The position numbers were made by a program, and so were the translations under genes. Shown in pieces: positions 46,891 to 55,163 of a stretch of DNA of 64,000 nt. Below the pieces are notes generated by a model. The model saw only the letters and a list, made by a program, of their open reading frames with translations. It did not search any database and was not told where the DNA came from. Each line of letters begins with the position of its first letter. The stretch's first letter is position 1. This stretch comes from Bryobacteraceae bacterium (GTDB lineage Bacteria; Acidobacteriota; Terriglobia; Bryobacterales; Bryobacteraceae). The DNA is taken from positions 1 through 64,000 of the forward strand of contig JAICJH010000021.1 in assembly GCA_025928545.1 (NCBI GenBank), read 5' to 3'.

Positions 46891-48990
46891 CTATTCATCC
46901 TCAGCTTCTTCCTCACCCGTCCGGGCAGCCCTGGCGGCCGCGACAATCTTTTCAGCCTGGAGCTGGGGAACGTAATCGTAGTGGTCGAATTCCATTGAAA
47001 ACGATGCCCTGCCCTGCGTCATCGACGTCAGATCACTCTGATAAGAAAGCATTTCCGCCATTGGGACGTGCGCTTTCAGAATCTGCGTTGTTCCCTGGGT
47101 TTCCATGCCGGAGATGCGTCCGCGCCTGCCGTTCAGGTCGCCCATCAGATCGCCGGCATACTCCACGGGTGCATGAATCTCGACATTCATGACGGGTTCG
47201 AGGAGAGTCGGTTTCGCTGTCGTCATGGCGGCCCGGAATGCCTTCCTCGCAGCCAGCTTGAAAGCTAGTTCGGAGGAGTCCACATCGTGATAGGATCCGT
47301 CGTAAACGGTGACTTTGAAATCCACCATGGGATAGCCTGCCAGGAAACCGCGCTCCGAGGTTTCCAAAATCCCTTTTTCCACAGCCGGAATATAGTTTTT
47401 GGGAATTGAGCCTCCGAACACGGCATTGGCAAATTCAAAACCGGCGCCACGGGGCAGAGGCTCCATCCGGATCCAGCAATCGCCAAACTGGCCATGCCCG
47501 CCAGTTTGTTTCTTGTGCCTGCCCTGCACGTCGGCATTGCCGCGAATCGTTTCCCGATAGGGGATTCTCGGCGGCTTCAGAGTGACGTCCACTCCATAGC
47601 GTTTCTTCAGGCGGCTGACGGCGATTTCGACGTGCTGCTGCCCCGTGCCGGCAACCAGGAAGTCCCGCGTCTGGGGATCGCGATAAAACCGCAGCGAAAG
47701 ATCTTCTTCCAGCAGCTTGTGGAGGGCGTTCCCCATGCGGTCTTCATCGTTACGGCTCTTCGCTTCCACGGCGAAAGCAATCGAGGGCTCAGCCAGTTTG
47801 ACCGCGGGAACAGAAACGGGAGACGACTTATCTGCCAGCGTATCGCCGGTCAGGGTTTCTTTCAGCTTGGCGACGGCGCCGATATCGCCGGCATGGAGTT
47901 CACCCACCGGCAGGATGGTCTTGCCGAGGGGCGCACCGATGTGAGCCAGCCGTTCGGCTGATTCGCGCTTGGTGTTCAGCAGTGACGCATCATTCCGCAC
48001 AACTCCGGACAGCACTTTGAAGAATGAAATGCGCCCGGCGAAGGGATCGGCAGTGGTCTTGAAAACGTGAGCCGCCACGGGTCCTGCGTCGGAGCAAACC
48101 CGTTCGTTTTCCACTCCGTTCAACAGGACTGTCGCGGCTGGCCGATCCGCCGGCGATGGGAAAGCTTCGACGATGAGATCGAGCAGCCGGTCCGCGCCAA
48201 TATCGTGCAGTCCGGACATGCAGAGAACCGGGAAGACGAGATCCTTGCGCATTTCTTCATCGAGACCCGCAACGATATGTTCTTCGGGCAGCGTGCCGGT
48301 GTCGAAGAACTCGGCCATCAGGTCGTCCTTGCCTTCGGCTACCAGTTCCACCAGTTCCTCATGAGCCGTTTTGGCTGCTTCCGCGTAGGGTGCCGGAATC
48401 TCGCCTTCCTTCGATTTGCCGTCGCCGTCGGGCACGAAGGTATGGGCCTTCATATGAACCAGATCGATGACCCCGGTGAAATCTTTCTCGGCGCCAAGCG
48501 GGAGGTGGATGGGAATCGCGGCGCGGCCGAAGCGCTCGCGAATGCTCTCCATGGTTCGCTCGAAGCTGGCCCGGTCACGGTCGAGTTTGTTGATTACAAT
48601 GGCGCGGGGCAGTTCACGCTGATCCGCATAGGCCCACATCTTTTCAGTCTGGGCCTGCACACCCGCAACGGCGTCCACCACGATGATGAGACCGTCGGCG
48701 GCAACCAGGGTCGCGTTCGCATCGTTGGTGAACAGATTGAAGCCGGGGGTGTCGAGAAGATTGATCTTCGTCTTCTTCCATTCGATAGCGGCGATCGAGG
48801 TGGAAATTGTCAGCTTGCGCTGGATCTCCTCTTCGTCATGGTCGGTGATGGTATTTCCCTCATCGACTCGCGTCAGGCGGTTGGTGGCGCCTGCCGCAAA
48901 AAGCAGACCGGCCACCACGGAAGTCTTTCCGCAGTGGCCGTGACCTACAATGCCGACGTTTCTGATGTCCTTCGTCTCGTAAACTTTCAC
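46891..48990 (-). CDS. Elongation factor G paralog
   Basis: Five-domain EF-G layout; GHGHCGKT P-loop; LLDTPGF; NKLDRDR. Confidence 0.9.
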   Translation of the reverse strand: MKVYETKDIRNVGIVGHGHCGKTSVVAGLLFAAGATNRLTRVDEGNTITDHDEEEIQRKLTISTSIAAIEWKKTKINLLDTPGFNLFTNDANATLVAADGLIIVVDAVAGVQAQTEKMWAYADQRELPRAIVINKLDRDRASFERTMESIRERFGRAAIPIHLPLGAEKDFTGVIDLVHMKAHTFVPDGDGKSKEGEIPAPYAEAAKTAHEELVELVAEGKDDLMAEFFDTGTLPEEHIVAGLDEEMRKDLVFPVLCMSGLHDIGADRLLDLIVEAFPSPADRPAATVLLNGVENERVCSDAGPVAAHVFKTTADPFAGRISFFKVLSGVVRNDASLLNTKRESAERLAHIGAPLGKTILPVGELHAGDIGAVAKLKETLTGDTLADKSSPVSVPAVKLAEPSIAFAVEAKSRNDEDRMGNALHKLLEEDLSLRFYRDPQTRDFLVAGTGQQHVEIAVSRLKKRYGVDVTLKPPRIPYRETIRGNADVQGRHKKQTGGHGQFGDCWIRMEPLPRGAGFEFANAVFGGSIPKNYIPAVEKGILETSERGFLAGYPMVDFKVTVYDGSYHDVDSSELAFKLAARKAFRAAMTTAKPTLLEPVMNVEIHAPVEYAGDLMGDLNGRRGRISGMETQGTTQILKAHVPMAEMLSYQSDLTSMTQGRASFSMEFDHYDYVPQLQAEKIVAAARAARTGEEEAEDE

Positions 48991-49084
48991 GGAATGCCTC
49001 CGTTAAAAACGGATACTATCACACGACTAAACCGGATGAGGCGGCCGGTGCATTTCCTCTGTCCCGTGAACATGCGCGGACGCC

Positions 49085-50365
49085 CTACCAGGCTTCGCGA
49101 TTCGTGATGCTCACCCGGAACATTGGTTTCACCCTCTCGGTTTCTTCCATCTGATAGGTCTGCTGAGTTTTCGACGGATCGTAGTCCCGCCAGAGCCAGG
49201 TAAGCGATTCCGGCAGGTCGAGCGCAGCCTGCGCGATTGCGTGCATGCTCACGCCAAAGCGGAAATGAAAATCGTAGCCCTTGAACTTGAGACTGTTGGC
49301 CAGTTGAATGTTGTTCAGCGGCCAGCTTCCGGTGGCGTTTTCCATGTCATCGGATCCGTCCGACAGCCAAACACGCAAATTCTTTTTCGGGTCGCGCCGG
49401 ACATGTTGCGCGACGATGTAGCCTCCATCCTGATTCTTTTCCGGATGCCACTGAATGGCCGTGTAGCTGCCGATGTGGGAAAGGACCCGGCTGAACTGCT
49501 GCGGGTAATACCAGGCCACGTTCATCGCACAGATTGCGCCCGACGACGCCCCGCCGATTGCGCGGGAATAGCTGTCCTGCCGGAGCTTATAGGTTTGCTG
49601 CACGTCGGCGAGGACTTCGTCGATCAGATACTTTCCGTAACGATCGGACACCGTATCGTATTCGATGCTCCGCATCATCTGAGCTTCCTGCCCGCCCGTG
49701 CCTGGCTGGATCAGAACGTGCACCATGGGCGGAATCTTCTTTTGCGCGACCAGGTTATCGGAAACAATCTGCAGCCGAAGGCGCATCAGATCCTGATTCC
49801 CGACAATGGTTTCGCCATCCTGCCAGACCATGAGCGGCGCTCCATTGGCGAGATCGGTACCCGGATTCACGTAGACCCAGTAGTTCGACGACATGCCTGG
49901 GTAGACTTTGCTGACCAGAGTTTTCCGTTCGCTCAGCTTGCCACGCGGGACGCCGGGTTGCGGATAAGAATCCGGATTGTAGCCCGCCACCTGATACCCG
50001 CCGATTTCGCGGCCATTGGCGAAATAGTGATACTGGTGGGTGGTGCCGAGCCGCAGCATTTTCAGCAGATACCAGTAGTTGGTTCCGGCGACGCGCTTCA
50101 TCGGCACGGCCGGCTCCGCATCAATGACAACGGTGGCTTCGTTTGGGGTCTCGACGGCGAACAGGAATTCCTGGCCCCAGACGGCCACTCCATCGCGCCC
50201 GCTCAGTTCGGGAATCCGGTAGCCTGATGAATCTTTGCGGGCAAGCAGTTCGGCGAGCTTCGGGGAGTCTGTGCGCGCCGCCTCGATGAGTTCCTGGATG
50301 GGATTGACTTGTGCCAACAGAGCGGGCACACAGAGAACGGCAAGCAGGACAAGTTGGTTGTTCAT
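49085..50365 (-). CDS. Enterochelin esterase-like (alpha/beta hydrolase) secreted protein
   Basis: Signal peptide; N-terminal E-set-like region; SYSRAIGGASSGAICAMNVAWYYPQQFSRVLSHIGSY nucleophile elbow. Confidence 0.82.
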   Translation of the reverse strand: MNNQLVLLAVLCVPALLAQVNPIQELIEAARTDSPKLAELLARKDSSGYRIPELSGRDGVAVWGQEFLFAVETPNEATVVIDAEPAVPMKRVAGTNYWYLLKMLRLGTTHQYHYFANGREIGGYQVAGYNPDSYPQPGVPRGKLSERKTLVSKVYPGMSSNYWVYVNPGTDLANGAPLMVWQDGETIVGNQDLMRLRLQIVSDNLVAQKKIPPMVHVLIQPGTGGQEAQMMRSIEYDTVSDRYGKYLIDEVLADVQQTYKLRQDSYSRAIGGASSGAICAMNVAWYYPQQFSRVLSHIGSYTAIQWHPEKNQDGGYIVAQHVRRDPKKNLRVWLSDGSDDMENATGSWPLNNIQLANSLKFKGYDFHFRFGVSMHAIAQAALDLPESLTWLWRDYDPSKTQQTYQMEETERVKPMFRVSITNREAW

Positions 50366-50571
50366 TCAGTTCCGGATTGTATCGCGTTTGGCCGCCATTG
50401 CCATCCGGCTTGGCGGGGAATACTCCCTGCAAACCTTACGGAATACCTCCGAAAAAGCTAATGGACAATAGCGTAACGGAATCGAGTATGGCTATGCTGT
50501 GGGTTCTACTTCGGTTCCGGCAGAGGCGAAGTTTGCACGGGGCTTGCGGCTGCGCAAGCGGACTCCACGAG

Positions 50572-50598
50572 CAAAACCCCGCCAAGTCAGGGCGGGGT
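50572..50598 (-). terminator. Terminator-like hairpin (minus orientation)
   Basis: On the minus strand CCCCGCC-CTGACTT-GGCGGGG followed by TTTT. Confidence 0.6.
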
Positions 50599-50633
50599 CT
50601 GCAGTAAAGCTGGAGTGGAAAGGAGGAACGCTT

Positions 50634-50711
50634 ATGTTTCTTCTGTTGTTGTTCGTTAGCTTTGTCAAGAAGCTTCGACGGCTGGGCATCAAAATCGACT
50701 TCTGGTTCTGA
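50634..50711 (+). CDS. Candidate 25-aa small protein MFLLLLFVSFVKKLRRLGIKIDFWF
   Basis: Strong Shine-Dalgarno GGAAAGGAGGAACGCTT-ATG; hydrophobic N-term then basic segment; flanked by stem-loops. Confidence 0.5.
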   Translation: MFLLLLFVSFVKKLRRLGIKIDFWF

Positions 50712-50864
50712 TTCCCGACCGATGGAGGCTGGCGGTTCGCCCCGCTGGCCTCCACAACAACAATCTAACACAATTCAGAGCTTTGGTAACAGCTTCTTTT
50801 GGGCTTTTTGGCGACGCTGAGAAGTGCCGAATCGTCGGCAGGCAGCGCTGAAACTGGAAGAGCG

Positions 50865-51365
50865 TTACCGCGCCCGGAACACTTCAAGCCACTTTGTGTG
50901 AGCAATGATGTTGCCCGCCAGCATTCGCTGGAATTCCCGGATCGAGACGTCGCCGGGCCATGCGGGAGCAGTGTTAAGAGCATAGAAATCAAATGAATAG
51001 TGATTGAACGGTCCGGTTCCCGCGCCGGGTCCGAAAGAGGCGCCGGCCTCGTCACTCTCAGGCAGGAGCTTTGCAGTGCCGGGAAGAACGAACCCGAGCC
51101 AGTGGTTGGTGTCGACGTAGTCGTTGCCGACCGGACCTTGGTAATAGTGAACGACTACGACGTAGCTCTGAAGCCGGTCGGGCGCGGAGCCTGAGCCGGA
51201 ACTCCAATGAAAATCGAAAGCGGGGATCGCAGCGCTGCCGTTTGCCGAAGCGGTCGATGTCACCCAAAACAACGAGCCCGGGGGAACATTTTCGACTGAA
51301 GGCTGTGCTGTGATCTGCGCGGAGCCGGCAACCGCGCAGAACAGGAACAACACCGCTGTTTTCAT
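50865..51365 (-). CDS. PEBP/YbhB-YbcL-like secreted protein
   Basis: Signal peptide; paralogous layout to the next gene (FHWSSGSGSAPDRLQSYVVVVHYYQ...TNHWLGFVLPGTAKLLPES...GPFNHYSFDFYALNT). Confidence 0.78.
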   Translation of the reverse strand: MKTAVLFLFCAVAGSAQITAQPSVENVPPGSLFWVTSTASANGSAAIPAFDFHWSSGSGSAPDRLQSYVVVVHYYQGPVGNDYVDTNHWLGFVLPGTAKLLPESDEAGASFGPGAGTGPFNHYSFDFYALNTAPAWPGDVSIREFQRMLAGNIIAHTKWLEVFRAR

Positions 51366-51438
51366 TTGTCCGCTCCTTAGTACGATATATTTAGTACTGT
51401 AGCGGAAGCCAAAGCCGGGGTCAAGGCCGATTTCCGGC

Positions 51439-52074
51439 TCACTGCGGGCCGGAAAATCTACCCACGTAAGCGGCCTTCCCGACTACATGGCCTTCCATCG
51501 CCTTCATCAGTTCATCGCGCGTGCAGGTGGCCGGCAAATCCAGTTTAGTGTCGAGGGCGTAGAACTCGAAGATGTAGTGGTGGATCGGCCCTGCGGGAGC
51601 GCCCGGTCCAAAATACGAGCCAGGAGCGCCGTTGCGGTTGTTGATGCCGGGTCCGTTGATGGTCCCATCCGGCAAAGTTCCGGCGGCGAGACTTTCCGGC
51701 AAGCTGGTGGCCGTGCCTGGAATATTAAAAGCCGACCAGTGCAGAGTATCCGTTGTCCCTTTGGCCGTCGAATTCTCAACGTCGTGCAGAATCACCGCGT
51801 AAGTCTTGAGGGTATTCGGCGCCGCACCGGGGTTTGTACCCAGGTTCCAGTGAAATTCAAAACCTGGCGACTTGTTGCCGCCCCGGCCGGCATTCTGCAT
51901 CGGAATTATGCCGCCATCCGGCCATGCCGACGAAGTGACCCAGAACTGGAGCCGTGGCGCACCGGCGCCGCGTCCCGGTCCACCGCTCGCCGCCGCGGGG
52001 GCCTGCGCAAAGACCATGCCGGAACATGCCGTGAAGACAACTGCCGAGATTAAATGTCGCTGAAATGCTTTCAT
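51439..52074 (-). CDS. PEBP/YbhB-YbcL family secreted protein
   Basis: Signal peptide; FHWNLGTNPGAAPNTLKTYAVILHDVEN...LHWSAFNIPGTATSLPES...GPIHHYIFEFYALDTKL. Confidence 0.85.
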   Translation of the reverse strand: MKAFQRHLISAVVFTACSGMVFAQAPAAASGGPGRGAGAPRLQFWVTSSAWPDGGIIPMQNAGRGGNKSPGFEFHWNLGTNPGAAPNTLKTYAVILHDVENSTAKGTTDTLHWSAFNIPGTATSLPESLAAGTLPDGTINGPGINNRNGAPGSYFGPGAPAGPIHHYIFEFYALDTKLDLPATCTRDELMKAMEGHVVGKAAYVGRFSGPQ

Positions 52075-52225
52075 TGTTTACTCCCTCCCGGATAGTTTAT
52101 ATCGGGACCGCGTATCAGGTCTGTTTAGCAGGATGGGAAACGCTGAAAATCGCTGTTCGTGTGGCGAGATGGCAACCCCGGCACACCGCCGTCATAACGA
52201 TGCAGTCCACTCGATATAGATCCAA

Positions 52226-52237
52226 AGCAATATTGCT
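52226..52237. promoter_or_regulatory. Perfect palindrome upstream of HigBA-like genes, candidate autoregulatory operator
   Basis: AGCAATATTGCT, 20 bp before the toxin ATG, next to the AT-rich TATATGCTATATTA. Confidence 0.55.
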
Positions 52238-52256
52238 TATATGCTATATTACAAGC

Positions 52257-52622
52257 ATGGTGTGGGAAGTCGAATTCACCGATGAGTTCGAGGAATGGTG
52301 GCACACCCTGTATGAGTCCGAGCAGGGAAAGGTCGACGCGCGTGTCGGCCTGCTGATGGAGCGCGGGCCGAATCTCGGATTTCCATTCAGCTCGCAGGTC
52401 AAGGCTTCTTGCTTTCCGGAGATGCGCGAACTTCGCGCTCAGGCTGGTGGCGATCCTTTGCGGATGCTGTACGCGTTTGATCCGCGCCGAACTGCGATTC
52501 TTTTGGTTGCCGGTGATAAGACCGGCGACGATCGATGGTACGAAAAGAACGTCCCCGTGGCGGACCGGCTATTCGAACGCCACCTGCGGACAATCGATAA
52601 GGAGAGGTCGGAACATGGCTAG
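52257..52622 (+). CDS. HigB/RelE-family toxin
   Basis: MVWEVEFTDEFEEWWHTLYESEQGKVDARVGLLMERGPNLGFPFSSQVKAS..MRELRAQAGGDPLRMLYAFDPRRTAILLVAGDKTGDDRWYEKNVPVAD. Confidence 0.88.
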   Translation: MVWEVEFTDEFEEWWHTLYESEQGKVDARVGLLMERGPNLGFPFSSQVKASCFPEMRELRAQAGGDPLRMLYAFDPRRTAILLVAGDKTGDDRWYEKNVPVADRLFERHLRTIDKERSEHG

Positions 52623-52932
52623 GAATTTCAAGGAACTGCGCAATGGGATGTCGGCTGCTGCAAAAGCGGCCAGCGTGAGCGAGCACCGCCGGTTAGTTGA
52701 AGAGATGTCGCTTCTCCAACTGCGGAAAGCCCGCGAGCTCACCCAAACCAAGATCGCCGGTGAGCTGCACATGGGTCAGGGCGATGTGTCGAAGCTGGAA
52801 CGTCGAACAGATATGTATGTCAGCACGCTCGCCAGCTACCTTCAGGCAGTAGGGGCCGATCTGGAGATTCGCGCGGTTTTCCCCGATGGGCGCGCTGTTA
52901 AAATCACGCAGTTTTCTGAAGAGTCTATTTAG
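52615..52932 (+). CDS. XRE-family antitoxin
   Basis: ELTQTKIAGELHMGQGDVSKLERRTDMYVSTLASYLQAVGADLEIRAVFPDG HTH; overlaps toxin gene by 8 bp. Confidence 0.88.
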   Translation: MARNFKELRNGMSAAAKAASVSEHRRLVEEMSLLQLRKARELTQTKIAGELHMGQGDVSKLERRTDMYVSTLASYLQAVGADLEIRAVFPDGRAVKITQFSEESI

Positions 52933-53168
52933 CGAATCGCAGATCGTAGCCGGTTCAGGAGACGCTTGGGAGAGTCCAGGGCAGGTGCCCTTCACTATAA
53001 TGAGGCTGATGGGGGATTCCGCAGCACGGTTTTTCAGCGGTACGCTTATCCGTTCCCGGAGGTGTATGACCATATGACGGCAATGAACTTGCGCCGACTC
53101 CCCACAAATTCCCCGACAGTCGGTTGGGGTGACGCAGTCGTTGGTTCGTAAGTTAGTTTTATCAACAT

Positions 53169-53257
53169 GCCCGGGTGGCGAAATCGGCAGACGCAACGGA
53201 CTTAAAATCCGTTTTTCCGCAAGGAGAGTGTGGGTTCAATTCCCACCCCGGGCACCA
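53169..53257 (+). tRNA. tRNA-Leu (UAA)
   Basis: GCCCGGG/CCCGGGC acceptor, CTTAAAA anticodon loop, long variable arm, encoded CCA. Confidence 0.95.
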
Positions 53258-53705
53258 AATTTTAGAATCGGCGAATTAGCAGATGTTTACGGGTCGTTCG
53301 TTTCGACGGGCTCCGTGCCGTTGGGGCTCAGTTTTCCCGGTCGCTGTCCGGAAGCGGGACCGTAGCGCCAGTTGAACGGCGCAGCCTATGCGCGACCGAA
53401 GCGACCCGCATCGCTGTCACCACCAGCGCCGCGTCCCTGCACAGGCGGACTTCGTTGGCTCGCCAGATTTGACCGTCCCATACCGTCAGATCGCGGTATT
53501 AGCGGTAGTTCTCAGCAAATCATATCCTGCTAAAAATACAGAGCTTAACCTGATATGGGACCGTCGTACTCTGGTGCGGTCCTGATAAGCTGTGACAGAA
53601 TTCAGATTCTGCAAAAAACTCTCGCGCTGAGTGCTGCAAAACGACGGCGCGGCCGATTTTTCCCGCACTTCCGCACGAGTTAGCCGACAATAGAATTTTC
53701 TACAA

Positions 53706-54200
53706 ATGTCATCAATCCTCGAACTTTGTCACTGGCTCCAGCACACTGCGTTCTCGCAGTCGGTTCTGCAATCCGCGCTCGTTTTTCCCCTGATAGAGGG
53801 AACCCACATACTCGCGCTCTCGATCTCGGTTGGCCTCGTCATGGTGCTCGACCTTCGCCTTCTCGGCCTGGCTTTCCGCGGAGAACGGGTGGCGGTCATC
53901 ATGAAACAGAGCGCCGGCATCTCCTTGGTGGGCTTCGCAATTATGTTCGCGACTGGCCTCATACTCTTCATCACCCAGGCCGAGAAAGCCTACACGAATC
54001 GCTTCTTCCTGATCAAAATGGTTTTGCTGGTTCTGGCGGGAATTAACGCCGGCTGGTATCAGTACAAGTACTACCCGAATATGGAGGAGTGGGATGCGGC
54101 GCCCGTGACTCCGTTGGGCCCAAGAGTTTGTGCGGTGGTCTCCCTGATCTGCTGGCTGACGGTGATCTTCTGCGGCCGGACGATGGCGTACGAGTTTTAA
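53706..54200 (+). CDS. DUF6644-like four-helix membrane protein (paralog 1)
   Basis: GTHILALSISVGLVMVLDLRLLGLAFRG ... GLILFITQAEKAYTNRFFLIKM; four hydrophobic segments. Confidence 0.75.
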   Translation: MSSILELCHWLQHTAFSQSVLQSALVFPLIEGTHILALSISVGLVMVLDLRLLGLAFRGERVAVIMKQSAGISLVGFAIMFATGLILFITQAEKAYTNRFFLIKMVLLVLAGINAGWYQYKYYPNMEEWDAAPVTPLGPRVCAVVSLICWLTVIFCGRTMAYEF

Positions 54201-54213
54201 AAGGAGGTCGCCT

Positions 54214-54723
54214 ATGCTCCATGAAATCTTAGCGTTTATACAACACCTCCTTCACGAATTCGACGTCTGGATCTACAATTCGCCGACGCCGGGCATTATC
54301 AGGGACTCCAAATACGCGATTCCGATCATCCAGACCTTCCACCTCGCCGGCATAACGACGATACTCGGAACCACGGTAGTGACGAACCTTCGCCTGCTCA
54401 ATCTCGGGTATCGGGAGATCCCGCTGGAGGTGATCGTCTCGCAGTTGCGCCGCTGGTTTAAGATCGGTCTGATCACGACGATGTCGTCTGGTTTTATCGT
54501 TTTCGTGGTAGACCCGGTCCGCTATGTCCAGAACACTTCCTTCATCGTGAAGATGTGCCTGCTGCTGCTCGCAATCATCTATCAGTTCACAATCTTCCGG
54601 AAGATTTTGCGGGCCAATCCCGCACCCGCTTTATCCATGGGCAACCTGGTTCCATCGGCGATATCGCTGGTACTCTGGTTCGGAGTGGGCTGGGCCGGAC
54701 GCGCAATAGCCTTTTTCGGATAA
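54214..54723 (+). CDS. DUF6644-like four-helix membrane protein (paralog 2)
   Basis: TFHLAGITTILGTTVVTNLRLLNLGYRE ... GFIVFVVDPVRYVQNTSFIVKM; preceded by AAAAGGAGG. Confidence 0.75.
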   Translation: MLHEILAFIQHLLHEFDVWIYNSPTPGIIRDSKYAIPIIQTFHLAGITTILGTTVVTNLRLLNLGYREIPLEVIVSQLRRWFKIGLITTMSSGFIVFVVDPVRYVQNTSFIVKMCLLLLAIIYQFTIFRKILRANPAPALSMGNLVPSAISLVLWFGVGWAGRAIAFFG

Positions 54724-54758
54724 ACGAATCCGAAAGCGCTTCCCTGCCCGCCGAGTGA

Positions 54759-55163
54759 ATGCGAAATGATACTCCTGGTGGTGGGGACCCGTTGCTGAAA
54801 GCACTCCGCGCAGTCTGCGCAGTACACATCCTTGCCGTTTTTTCTCAAGCGGTATCTGCGGGGCAGTTTCTGTCGGGCGACCCAACTCCCGTTCGCTTTC
54901 ACGAAGTCGGAGCCTGGGTCATCCTGACCGTTGCCGCTGCACAGCTCATCCTCGTGATTATCCGCGGACGATTCTTTACCGGGATGCTGCCGTTGACGCT
55001 TTCGAGCGTCGCAATTCTGCTTTGTGAAGGACTTCAGACGGGAACCGGTTACGGCCGTTTTCCCCAAGTCCATATTCCGCTTGCTGTGCTGATTTTCGGA
55101 GGGCTGGTCTGGCAGGGATATCAATTGTTCCGGTCACCGAATCCCGGTAGACAACCGATATGA
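54759..55163 (+). CDS. Small His-containing four-helix membrane protein
   Basis: AVHILAVFSQAVSAGQFL, RFHEVGAWVILTVAAAQLILV, GYGRFPQVHIPLAVLIFGGLVWQGYQLF; ATGA overlap with the next gene. Confidence 0.7.
   Translation: MRNDTPGGGDPLLKALRAVCAVHILAVFSQAVSAGQFLSGDPTPVRFHEVGAWVILTVAAAQLILVIIRGRFFTGMLPLTLSSVAILLCEGLQTGTGYGRFPQVHIPLAVLIFGGLVWQGYQLFRSPNPGRQPI

Noticed and set aside
53258-53705. Gap after tRNA-Leu considered as an integrated-element edge
   Set aside because: No integrase, no repeat of the tRNA 3' end and only a weak imperfect inverted repeat (ACCGTCCCATA / TATGGGACCGT) were seen.
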